Below are positions 43,468 to 53,205 of a stretch of 64,000 nucleotides of DNA, in pieces; within the stretch, counting starts at the first letter, position 1; the number at the start of each line of letters is the position of its first letter. A program made the position numbers and the translations under genes. The stretch spans positions 62,001 to 126,000 of the forward strand of contig RBKR01000025.1 of NCBI GenBank assembly GCA_004835665.1, given 5' to 3'. Origin of the DNA: Phoma sp. XZ068 (Eukaryota; Ascomycota; Dothideomycetes; Pleosporales; Didymellaceae). The notes below the pieces were generated by a model. The model was not told the DNA's origin. It saw nothing but the letters and a program-made list of their open reading frames with translations, and did not search any database.

Positions 43468-46400
43468 ATGGGCTCTCGTCTCGAGAAGAACTCGGACTCG
43501 GTCCGCAAGCGCATCGCGGCCCACACGTTCGACGGCGAGCATGGCGAGGAGTACGGCGGCTCTGCCTTTGGCGGCTTCGCCGACTACTTCCGGCGCAAGA
43601 AGATCAAGCTGCAGAACCTCGACGCCGACCTGCGCGCCCAGGCCGGAGACGCGCCCCCCATCTTCCGCGGCGTCGTCGCCCACGTCAACGGCTACACGCA
43701 GCCGTCGCTCAACGACCTGCACAAGCTCATCGTGCAGCATGGCGGCGGCTTCATGCAGTACCTCGACGGCAAGACCACCGTCACGCATATCATCGCCAGC
43801 AGCCTGACCCCCAAGAAGGTCACCGAGTTCCGCCAGTACCGCATCGTGAAGCCGGCGTGGGTGGTTGACAGCATAGCCGCCGGCCGGCTGCTGCCGTGGT
43901 CCGACTACCGCGTTGTGGACGAGGGCGAGACGCAGAAGGTGCTGGCCTTCAGCAGGGGCGGAGTTGTGAGCACCGCAAACAACAAGCAGCGCGGCTACCG
44001 CGACCAGACGGACAACAGCTGGTACACCAGCCAGCTGCGTGCCACTCCAGCTGCCCCGCCTGCATCACAGCCGCGCCCTCCCCGCCAGAAGCTGCCCACC
44101 CCGAACGAGGACAACATCGAGGACCTCCCCACGTCACATCACCCTGGAGAACCGTCGACAAGCAAAGAGAAGGTCCAGGACCTGGTCACGCCGCCAAAGA
44201 CCAGTCCGACAATCCCGCCCGAGCCATCTCCGGACGAGTTTGGCGACATCGACGACATTGCCGACGAGCTGCACAACAGCCTGTACGCAGAACCTACCCC
44301 AGCCAAGCCACCGCCGCGGAAGAGGAGAAAGTCTACGCCACCGCAAGACCGAATCCACGCTGCAGAAGTCGCAACAAATCCCCGCAAGACAGAGCTCACC
44401 GCTGAAGAGCACAACGCCATCCTGCTGCGGGACCCCAAGATTCGCAAGTCCACTGTCGTCGACCCCAACTTCCTCGAGCAGTACTACCGTGAATCGCGAC
44501 TACACCATCTCTCGACATGGAAGGCAGATCTCAAGTCTCAACTACAGGCTATGGCTAGCGAGAAGACTGCAGCCCAAAAAGCAAATCAGAAACGCGTTCC
44601 CGGCGCCCGACGTTATATCTTGCACGTCGACTTTGACAGCTTCTTCGCTGCTGTGAGCCTGAAGAAGAACCCTGAGTTCAAGAACAAGCCCGCTGTTGTT
44701 GCACACGGCCAAGGCAGCGGGTCTGAGATTGCAAGCTGCAACTACCCTGCCCGCAAATATGGCGTCAAGAACGGCATGTGGATGAAGCGCGCCATGGAGC
44801 TGTGTCCAGACTTGAAGATTTTACCGTACGACTTTCCCGCCTATGAGGAAGCCAGTCGAGCCTTTTACGATGCGATACTTGCAACTGGTGGTCTCGTCCA
44901 GAGTGTCAGCATTGATGAGGCTCTGGTAGATGTCTCGAACATCTGCATTGCCGCCGGTGGGAGTGACGGCCGACAGATGAACGAAGGGGCCATTTATCGT
45001 GAGCAAGCAAAGGCCGACGAGATTGCAACGCTTTTGCGAGAGCAGGTCAAGCTTCGAACGGACTGTGACGTGTCAGTCGGTATGGGCGGCAACATCCTGC
45101 TCGCCAAGGTAGCCTTGAGGAGAGCGAAGCCAGCAGGCCAGTACCAGATTAAACCAGAAGAAGTGCTGGATTTCATTGGCCCACTCGAGGTACAAGACCT
45201 TCCGGGCGTCGCGTGGTCAATTGGTGGGAAGCTTGAAGATGTAGGAGTCAAGCTCGTCAAGGACATCCGTGAGCTCACGAAAGAGAGGCTCGTCCAGATA
45301 CTGGGCCCGAAAACTGGCGAGAAGCTGTACGAGTACTCGCGCGGCATCGACAGGCAAGAGGTCGGCGAGCAGGTCATTCGCAAGTCTGTCTCAGCAGAAG
45401 TGAACTGGGGCGTTCGCTTTGCAACGCAGGAACAAGCCGAGGAGTTCATCACAAGCCTTTGTGGCGAGCTACAGAAGCGCTTACTGAAGGAGAAGGTCAA
45501 GGGCAAGCAGTTCACCATGAAGATCATGCGTCGCGCAGCAGATGCTCCCATCGAGCCTCCAAAGCACCTCGGTCATGGAAAATGCGACACGTTCAATAAG
45601 AGCCTGGTCCTTGGCGTTGCGACGAATTCGAAAGAGGTCCTGACAAAAGAAGCTATAGCCATACTGCGTGGCTTTGGCTTCTCGCCTGGCGAGCTGCGAG
45701 GTATTGGCGTGCAGGTGACGAAGCTTGAACCTATGAAGAGCGCTACAGATGGCAGTCTTGATGGGTCTCAGCGGCGTCTGCAATTCAAGATGCCGTCAAT
45801 CCCAACAAGTCGCAAAAGTGCGGCCGCAACCATTGAGACACCAATGAGTGCTCGGAAAGTGAAAGTCAATGTTCCCCAGGAGCCAATCAGAGTGAAAGAG
45901 CCAGTTTCTGTGCAAGAAGATGTTATCGAGGAGACCAACATCTTTGAAGAACTCAGAGAAGCTGCCGACATCTACGACTCATCTCTACCTTTTGCGGCGC
46001 CAGACCCACCACCTTCCAGCTTGCGCAAAGCACCTCCAGCCCTTACTGATACAGATCCGATCCAAGACGACCCAGAAACACCACGCAAACCAAAAACGCC
46101 TGCACCTGCAGACGACCGTGTCACCTTCGGTGCTGCAGAGCTGAACAACTCAACCCCCTCGCGTAGACCACTCAACATGATGGGCACGCAATTCATCATG
46201 CCCACACAGGTCGACCCCAAAGTCCTTGCCGAGCTGCCCTCTGACATCCGCTCGAAGCTGCTACGGCAAGCCCGCCAGTCTTCTCCCACGCCGTCTGCCC
46301 GTCAACCAAATTCTTCGGCTCGAGCCGGCTCTCCCGGTACATACGCACCAGGCAGCCCATCAACTCCCTCTCGAAGACTGCCCTTCGCCGCAACAGCTCT

Positions 46401-47310
46401 CCCCGCACAGTCTCAACTCGACCCGGAGATCCTCGCTGCCCTCCCCGACGATGTTCGCGCAGAGATCATGTCGCAGTATGGCGCAGCTGGCCTGACACAG
46501 TTCTCCCCCTCCCGCCGACTGCGCGGCGTAGACCAGACCATCCTCCCCCAAAGCCCGCGCAAGAACCGCATCATCGGCATTCCCGCGAAGAAGCCCGCAC
46601 AAGTCAAACGAGGCCGTGGCCGCCCACCGAAAAGCGCCATGCTAGCCTCAGCCGCGCAGATGAAAGCCGTCACCAAAGACGGCAAGACCCTCACCCAAGC
46701 CAACTTCATCAGCCTCAAGAACCCCGCCCGCCAGCGCAGCGAAGACGACGCCGACGCCCAACCAAAAGACGACGCGGAGCTCGATCCAGAATTCCTCTCC
46801 GCACTACCCGAAGACGTCAGAAACGAAGTCATCGCCGAACACAAAGCCGCCAAACTACGCGCATTCCGCCTCGCGCTCCAACGCCCCCGCCCCGGGTCTT
46901 CAAAAGCAGCCACTCACCTGCCCCACTTACATCCTGCGCAACCAGCAAGCAAACGCGTCGTCTCCGTCCCGAGGCCGCAGAAAGCAACCTTCACGAAGCA
47001 GAAAATCAGCAAAGAGAAGGATCTAAGAAGTGCGATGAAAGACTGGGTCAATGAGTTTGCGCACGAGGGGCCGTATCCGGAGGACGTGGATGCGCTGGCG
47101 AAGTACCTCGGTCGACTTGTTACTGAGGAGGGAGATATGCGGAAGTGTGTTGGTGTGGTAAAGTGGTTGGAGTATGTGGTTGGTGAGCTTCAGCTTGACG
47201 ATGCGGGTGAGGACGGAAGTCAGGTTTGGGGACCTGCGGTGGAGCGTGTTAAAGCGGGGGTGAGGAGGGCGGCGAGGACGAGGGGACTCGGCGTGGTTAA
47301 CTTTGATTGA
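43468..47310 (+). CDS. REV1: DNA repair protein Rev1 (Y-family deoxycytidyl transferase)
   Basis: This is a single exon of 1280 residues. The N-terminal BRCT domain (about 64-155) shows FRGVVAHVNGYTQPSL and KPAWVVDSIAAGRLLPW. The catalytic Y-family polymerase core begins near residue 380 with YILHVDFDSFFAAV (Asp388), then SCNYPARKYGVKNGM and SIDEALVDVS (Asp483, Glu484, the catalytic acids). The little-finger region follows with DCDVSVGMGGNILLAKVALR. Three copies of a ubiquitin-binding motif, DPxxLxxLPxDhR, start at residues 916, 985 and 1106. The C-terminal 100 residues match the Rev1 C-terminal domain that binds other translesion polymerases and Pol zeta. REV1 inserts dCMP opposite abasic sites and damaged bases. 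Length is normal for filamentous fungi. Confidence 0.97.
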   Translation: MGSRLEKNSDSVRKRIAAHTFDGEHGEEYGGSAFGGFADYFRRKKIKLQNLDADLRAQAGDAPPIFRGVVAHVNGYTQPSLNDLHKLIVQHGGGFMQYLDGKTTVTHIIASSLTPKKVTEFRQYRIVKPAWVVDSIAAGRLLPWSDYRVVDEGETQKVLAFSRGGVVSTANNKQRGYRDQTDNSWYTSQLRATPAAPPASQPRPPRQKLPTPNEDNIEDLPTSHHPGEPSTSKEKVQDLVTPPKTSPTIPPEPSPDEFGDIDDIADELHNSLYAEPTPAKPPPRKRRKSTPPQDRIHAAEVATNPRKTELTAEEHNAILLRDPKIRKSTVVDPNFLEQYYRESRLHHLSTWKADLKSQLQAMASEKTAAQKANQKRVPGARRYILHVDFDSFFAAVSLKKNPEFKNKPAVVAHGQGSGSEIASCNYPARKYGVKNGMWMKRAMELCPDLKILPYDFPAYEEASRAFYDAILATGGLVQSVSIDEALVDVSNICIAAGGSDGRQMNEGAIYREQAKADEIATLLREQVKLRTDCDVSVGMGGNILLAKVALRRAKPAGQYQIKPEEVLDFIGPLEVQDLPGVAWSIGGKLEDVGVKLVKDIRELTKERLVQILGPKTGEKLYEYSRGIDRQEVGEQVIRKSVSAEVNWGVRFATQEQAEEFITSLCGELQKRLLKEKVKGKQFTMKIMRRAADAPIEPPKHLGHGKCDTFNKSLVLGVATNSKEVLTKEAIAILRGFGFSPGELRGIGVQVTKLEPMKSATDGSLDGSQRRLQFKMPSIPTSRKSAAATIETPMSARKVKVNVPQEPIRVKEPVSVQEDVIEETNIFEELREAADIYDSSLPFAAPDPPPSSLRKAPPALTDTDPIQDDPETPRKPKTPAPADDRVTFGAAELNNSTPSRRPLNMMGTQFIMPTQVDPKVLAELPSDIRSKLLRQARQSSPTPSARQPNSSARAGSPGTYAPGSPSTPSRRLPFAATALPAQSQLDPEILAALPDDVRAEIMSQYGAAGLTQFSPSRRLRGVDQTILPQSPRKNRIIGIPAKKPAQVKRGRGRPPKSAMLASAAQMKAVTKDGKTLTQANFISLKNPARQRSEDDADAQPKDDAELDPEFLSALPEDVRNEVIAEHKAAKLRAFRLALQRPRPGSSKAATHLPHLHPAQPASKRVVSVPRPQKATFTKQKISKEKDLRSAMKDWVNEFAHEGPYPEDVDALAKYLGRLVTEEGDMRKCVGVVKWLEYVVGELQLDDAGEDGSQVWGPAVERVKAGVRRAARTRGLGVVNFD

Positions 47311-47561
47311 TACTGACGATGAGAGTGTGGTGAGTAGGCGTTATAGGAAAGAGGTATACCCAGATTATGTGATAGTTGGTGTAGTATTGCGATGTAGTAT
47401 TAGTGCAATACCTATCCCCTGAACGAACAAAAAGAAATAGAAATTATGAACCAACGCCCCCACCAACGCCTCCCAAATGCAGTCCAAGGAACGTGGGTAT
47501 CTCCCCCTCAAACCAAATATGTATCGCGAATGCCATCAGCAGGACACACGTCAGGAGTGAG

Positions 47562-48377
47562 TCAACGTCGAAACCTCGCCCTCCGCCTCTTAACCGCAAT
47601 CTCCTTACTCCAAACCCCACTAAACAAATCCTCACATTCGTCTTCGTCTTGAGAATCAAACTGCACTTCTTCCTCTGCCTCCCCGTTCACACCACCTACA
47701 CCCACGTCTACTCCTGCGTCGTCCCCTCCATCGACCTCTTCATCCATAGTGATAAGTCCACCCTCCCACGCACCCCCACATTTAACAACCCTCTTCGTCT
47801 CAAGTATAAACTTCCCGACTTTATACCGCTGCGCCTCCTCCTCTGCATGAACGTACTTCCACCCCAGCACGCTGCCACAACACCTGCAACTTATATCGCT
47901 CACGGTATGTGCGCCTGTGACAAGTTGCCGGGATACGGGCTTGTGCGTGAATGTGTTGGGGAGGTGTGTTGGTGTCCACTCCGCAGTATCGTCTGATGAG
48001 GAGGTGGTGCCGCTGAGGGAGGTGGTGTGCAGTGCGCTGGGAGGAGGTGGAGAGACGAGGTAGGCGCGGCCGTGGCGGCCGGTGAAGCCTTTACTTATTA
48101 TTGATGTTGTGGGGATTAGGTCTGCGAGACACTTTGTGCAGCGGAGGTTTGTGGTTGGTGTTGCGCTCAGGAAGGAGGGGGCGGGGGGTGAGGAGCTGGG
48201 TGAGGAGGTTGTAGATGGAGTTGTTGACTGGGTGGAACTGCGGCGGCGGCGGAAGGGGATGTTGGGGAGGAGGTAGAGGGGGAAGGGCGTGGTGGGGGAG
48301 CTGAACGTCATGGTTGAGCGGGTGGTTTGGTGGGTTTGGAGGAGGAGTTGGGCGGCTGTTTGGTAGGCGGTGTTCAT
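47562..48377 (-). CDS. Yippee/Mis18-type zinc-binding protein
   Basis: This is a single exon of 271 residues from ATG 48377. A later Met (MTFSSPTTP) is an alternative start. After a Ser/Thr/Pro-rich leader, the Yippee fold begins with LRCTKCLADLI, then GFTGRHGRAYLV. The second zinc pair follows at HTVSDISCRCCGSVLGWKYV, and the closing strand is AQRYKVGKFILETKRV. Two CxxC-like pairs (CTKC and CRCC) are separated by about 80 residues, longer than the roughly 52 of compact Yippee proteins because of an insert. The C-terminus is acidic then basic (VKRRRARFRR). Yippee proteins are small zinc-bound globular folds related to Mis18 and cereblon's ligand pocket. Their biochemical role is often unclear. 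Confidence 0.8.
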   Translation of the reverse strand: MNTAYQTAAQLLLQTHQTTRSTMTFSSPTTPFPLYLLPNIPFRRRRSSTQSTTPSTTSSPSSSPPAPSFLSATPTTNLRCTKCLADLIPTTSIISKGFTGRHGRAYLVSPPPPSALHTTSLSGTTSSSDDTAEWTPTHLPNTFTHKPVSRQLVTGAHTVSDISCRCCGSVLGWKYVHAEEEAQRYKVGKFILETKRVVKCGGAWEGGLITMDEEVDGGDDAGVDVGVGGVNGEAEEEVQFDSQDEDECEDLFSGVWSKEIAVKRRRARFRR

Positions 48378-49540
48378 GTGCCGTTTGTTGGTAATCCAGA
48401 ATAATGGTGAGCCTTTGGAGGTGCTCGGGTATCGTAAAGGCAGATGTCGCGGGGTATTAGATGTCGTTATGCGTGATTATTATGGTAGTAGTCGTGATAT
48501 GCTCGCAACATGCAGGTACCAGCATGTGTTTCCTGGAGCTCTGCGGAACCTCTGCGGCTACCAGGTGACCAGCTGTCAAACGGTGTTGCTCAGTACAGTT
48601 GTGTCGAGACGTCACGATGTACCAACAAGGGAGCTTTCAATTGGTACCCCGCGCTGTAACGTCCCGAGAGGGCCGGGAATGAAGCAGACAGCTCGCCAGG
48701 AGTACTGCGGAAGGTGTGTCGAGCTCGAGGCTCAGACTCAGAGGGCCCAGCCTCGTCGGTGTCTGGCAAACGCGTGGTAAGGTGAGCAGAGGGATGAGTG
48801 ACGTGCTATGCCGAGCGATAAGGCGATAAGGAGCGCCACAAGCGAGGTTGCCGAAGAAGCGGGGCTGACACCTGCCTGCACTTGCGTTCAAGCTTGGGAT
48901 GTCAACCAGGAGAACAACGCGCAAAGTCAAGATTCAGAAAGCTGGTGTTCAGGGGAATGAAGATGAGGTCGCAACAATGACTGCGAGGCCGCGAGCATGA
49001 CTGTTCTCAAAACCTTATCAGCCTCGTCGTTCATTCATCGCCAAATCAAGGCGGAGCATTCGGATCATGAGACATCCAGGGCACATGCACATCACGAGGT
49101 GTGCTGGCACTGTCACTTACCGGCTCATCCACTGCGAGTGCGAGCCTTATCCCCGCGACGGATCCTATTCGCTGCAGAGCCTCAACATCCGAAATGTTGA
49201 CAAACACAATATGGACTCTTCATCATCGTCCTGTTTGACGTGTCACAGGTGTGCTTGTTTTGAAGTAAATGAAGAGGTTTACTTGGCGTTGGTGGTGCAG
49301 TGTAGCAGCTGCCAACCATGAAAATTACTTGCTTCATTCTCAGTGTTTCCTACTTTTTTCTCCGGCTATCGTTCTTTCCAAAATTTGTCGCAGTCATGCA
49401 TGTCATCTCTCGTGCTCTCTCATCTGCTTCTGCTAGCATACTCCGCGCACAGCTCTGCATCGGCCATCAGCAGCCGTATTGTTATCCGTGACTAACCCAG
49501 CAGTATACTGCACGACCCAGACATCATTCTTATCATCAGG
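48378..49540. other. Intergenic region
   Basis: This holds divergent promoters of the Yippee-like gene and the NDR-type kinase. ORFs here are short and unlike proteins. No gene or repeat is supported. Confidence 0.45.
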
Positions 49541-52500
49541 ATGATATCCCTTGTCACGACGCGGAAGAGAAAGATCGTTGACGGTGCAAAATCAAGTTCG
49601 AACGAGCAGACCAAGGTTCGCCTCATCGAGCATAGCAACGATGGCCTGCTCGATGGTACCGGCGCTGCCATGAACAGACCGCAACGCGGTGTGCGAACTC
49701 TGGACAACATCCGTCGAAGAGGCGTCAAGATCATGTCCATGTTTCGTATGAAAGGTACGTCTCCTCACGCACTACTGAAATGTTGTCTTACTCTCCCTTA
49801 GGATCTATACTCGATGCCAATGCTGCAATAGCGGCCTGCAACACTTCCTCGGACACCACAGACGGCACTCAACGTCCTGAGGCTCTTCAGTCTCAAACCA
49901 CACATACCACTCGAAGTCCTAGTGTACCTAATATCCTCAACGCTGCGCCTAAACTCATCTTGCACCATACTGGATCCTCACTTACCCAACTCACTAACGC
50001 TGCTGTCTTCGACGGCGAGTCTGAGCCTCTCACCGACACAAAGACATTCGAGTGTGCAGCTATACATACGAGCCGGTCAACACCTGGATTCTCCAGACAG
50101 CTCACGCTGAAGCTCTCGAGCGTGCTCATGCACAACTCTACCGTCATTCATCGGCCAAAGCTGAGCTCCAGGCCGACAGTGTTAACGAAGGACCTCCAAG
50201 GCGACGACTTGAGCGTTAAGACACCGTCCCCAGACCGCTTGGATGATGTGCCCTCACTTCCATCGCAATTCTCTAGCGGCCCCGAAAGCAGCAACGGCCC
50301 GTTAAGCCAATCCACAGCACCCACCTCCCTTGTCTCCTCTGCCGGACCAGTGTCTGCTGAGACTACACATCAAGCGCGCAATGAAAATGCTCAAGGCCGC
50401 CACATGGGCTCACAGATGGAACAGCCAGTGTCACATCAGTACGCCATGCACTGGCTCAATTTTCCCCGTCAAGATGCACCCCGCCTGATTAAGCCTTCCA
50501 TCGCCACGGTGGAAAAAGCTGCTGCCGCCAAGATCTTCTTCGAAGCGCACTTCAATCAGCTCTTAGCTACAGAAGTCTCACCTCGATCGATGCGCCGCCG
50601 CCAATTGGAACGCAAGATCTTCGCGATGGCCTTGCCAAATGAGCAACGGCAATACAAGAGGCAAAGATGGTACGTGGCCGAGAACCATCATCTTCGCCAA
50701 ACACGTGTAATGAAGTCGAAGACCATTGCCAGGCAGAATATCAAAGGCGTCCATATCTCAAACTACGACATTGTCAGGGTATTAGGCAAAGGTAGCTTCG
50801 GTGTCGTTCGATTGGTACGTGAGAAAAGTGAGAACATCGGCAACTCCAGCGGCAGTAGCTCTGATACAGGGCGCAACAACAAAGTACCGGCCTCCCAGCT
50901 TGGACTGATGCCTCCTTCACAAGTACGTAAGGTCAAACAAGTCTATGCCATGAAAGTTATCCGGAAGTCAGACATGCTTCGGAACAGCCAGGAAGGCCAT
51001 CTGCGCGCAGAGCGAGACTTCTTAGTAGCATCTGAGAATTCACGCTGGGTCGTTCCCTTGGTCGCATCATTCCAAGACAACAACAATCTCTACCTTGTCA
51101 TGGAATACATGATGGGCGGCGACTTCCTTGGTTTGCTTCTGCGAGAGGACATACTTGACGAAAATGTGGCGAAGTAGTACATCGCAGAGATGATCCTCTG
51201 CATCGAAGAGGCACACAAAATGAACTGGATCCACCGCGATATCAAACCTGACAACTTCCTAATCACCGCTTCTGGGCATCTGAAGATCTCTGACTTTGGA
51301 CTTGCATTCGATGGCCACTGGACGCACAACCAGGCTTACTACAACGAGCAGCGATATGGTCTTCTACAGGACCTTGAACTCACTGTCCAGGGTGACGAGC
51401 AAGATGTCGAAGAGGAGAAAGAACGACAAGCTACACGTAGAACGGCCGACCTCGTCAATGGAGACGTAGCCTCTCGCCAGCAGGATGGGAAAAAACAAAA
51501 TGCAGCCAATGGACCAATACTCGACTGGCTGAATCAAACGCAAAGACGACAGTTTGCCAAGAGTGTTGTCGGGACAAGCCAGTACATGGCTCCTGAGGTC
51601 ATCCGCGGTGAAAACTACGACGGACGATGCGACTGGTGGAGCGTTGGCATCATATTGTACGAAGTGAGATGAAGAACATCAATTACCATGGCTGAACTAA
51701 TTACGTTTAGTGTCTATATGGCTGCACACCATTCTTCCAGGAGAACCGCCAACTCACAAAAGCGCGGATAGTTGTGTGTGTATGTATATTCTCGTTTATT
51801 TAAACTAACTTCGAAGGATCACAAACGTTACCTGCGGTTCCCCAACGAGCAACGCTTTGCCCGCCCCAACATTGATCGCGTTCCTTTGATGCCTGTTTCT
51901 CGAAACGCCATCGAGCTCATGATGAGGCTGCTCGAGGAGAGACAGGATCGACTATCTTCCAAGCGCTATCGAGAGAACGATTGGGTACTTCGTGACAGGT
52001 CTCTCGGAGCCAGGCGCTACCGGACACTCAGACCAACTGGACATGTTGTGTTCCCGAATGATGCTGAAGATATTAAAGCGCATCCCTTCTTTCGAAACAT
52101 ACAATGGTCGACACTGCATTTGACGCGACCGCCGTTTGTGCCGAGAGTTCACGGCGGACAGCTCATCACGAAGTACTTCGATGACGAAGCTGAGATCATG
52201 AGCGCATCGGATCATCTCGACAGCTCCAGCTATGAAGTTGCTCAGATGGACGGTGCTGTCATGGTCGACGTTGCGGAGCCGGCAGGTGAGGAGGAATTGA
52301 CGCCAACAGCTGATCCCACAGTACAGCAGAAGAAGGGCTCTCCACCTGCATACGAACAGATCTGCCAAGGCTTCCAAAAGATCAGACATCAGAAGAAGGA
52401 GAAGAAGAGGCCCCGTGATAAGTTGCTCCGTGATCCCGAAGTGGGAAGAATTGTGCTGGACATCCGGAAGAAGGGTGCTTTTATCGGATATACGTATCGT

Positions 52501-52593
52501 AGGCCACGCTTCTCGTTGCCTGAGCTGGATGCTGGGGCGTCCTTTGCGAGATCTCCACTGGATCGAGGCAGTGTGGCGGCCGTGAGTGCGTGA
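49541..52593 (+). CDS. PUK1: NDR-type AGC kinase with an in-frame UAG in the kinase domain (PUK1-like)
   Basis: Exons are 49541-49754, 49802-51663, 51711-51770 and 51817-52593, or 971 codons including the final stop. All four joins keep one frame, with one exception: TAG at 51175-51177 (codon 530). The kinase is otherwise intact: LGKGSFGVVRLV (glycine loop), YAMKVIRKSDML (catalytic Lys), WIHRDIKPDNFL, ISDFGLAF, VGTSQYMAPEVI, CDWWSVGIILYE. An N-terminal Mob-binding-like region (EKAAAAKIFFEAHFNQLL) precedes it, as in NDR kinases. The UAG sits in VAK-stop-YIAEM, where related kinases have an aromatic residue, and UGG (Trp) fits. In Fusarium graminearum, PUK1 has amber codons in its kinase domain that are changed to UGG by A-to-I mRNA editing in perithecia. 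The symbol is tentative. Confidence 0.8.
51169..51185 (+). other. Candidate A-to-I mRNA editing site (UAG to UIG) in a small hairpin
   Basis: The stop codon TAG (51175-51177) lies in a 9-base loop (51173-51181) closed by a 4-bp stem: GCGA at 51169-51172 pairs with TCGC at 51182-51185. Position 51176 is the A that would be read as G. Its 5' neighbour is U. A preceding U and a hairpin-loop location are the reported preferences of fungal A-to-I editing. The stem is short, so the structural support is modest. Confidence 0.55.
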
Positions 52594-53205
52594 GCTAGCG
52601 TGAGACATCCGTTCGTATGGGGTAGGTAGATTTTGAACTCATTCGTTTTCCACTATGATATTGAAATAGTGATGCTCTGCGATAGCCGTGCATTCTGTTC
52701 CTTGTTGCCCTTGGAAGACATGGCACCCTCCTCTGAACCTCACTACTACTGTGCCTTCATCTTTCCTGTTGTCATACCAAGCCAAAATTAGGCCTTCTCA
52801 TCGCAAGAACCACAATCCAGCTTCGCAAAACCGTTCTCCGACTACATCCTCGCTTTTGGAGCTCTCATGTGGCGGTCAAGCCTCTCCATCATCGCCAGCG
52901 CGACTACGTTCGTACACACCCCTTAGCCTGTGCTTATGAGCGACGCGCGCCACGAAGGCTAAGGTTCGTCCAAGGCTATCTCAATTCGCTGGGCATGGAT
53001 ATGTACGAGTTTGTGGTGGGTGAAATTTCCGTTTTTTTACCGTGGAGGGAAGGGCTTCGTGATGAATTCGAGTTTGCGTGGAGAGATTGAGTGCGGAGGG
53101 TGTGGTGTTTGTCGTGCGTATGGTTTGGTGTTTGTGGCTCCATTTGGAAGAAGTAGTTGAGTGGAGGATCAGAAGATAGGTGATTTGATCTTCCTAGGTG
53201 GTCTT
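52594..53205. other. Convergent intergenic region
   Basis: The region lies between the kinase stop and the stop of the Clr5-TPR gene. No supported gene. It probably holds both 3' untranslated regions. Confidence 0.5.

Noticed and set aside
51175..51177. Intron as an explanation for the kinase stop codon
   Set aside because: No phase-consistent GT-AG pair around the codon removes only non-kinase sequence. Conserved kinase residues flank it directly.
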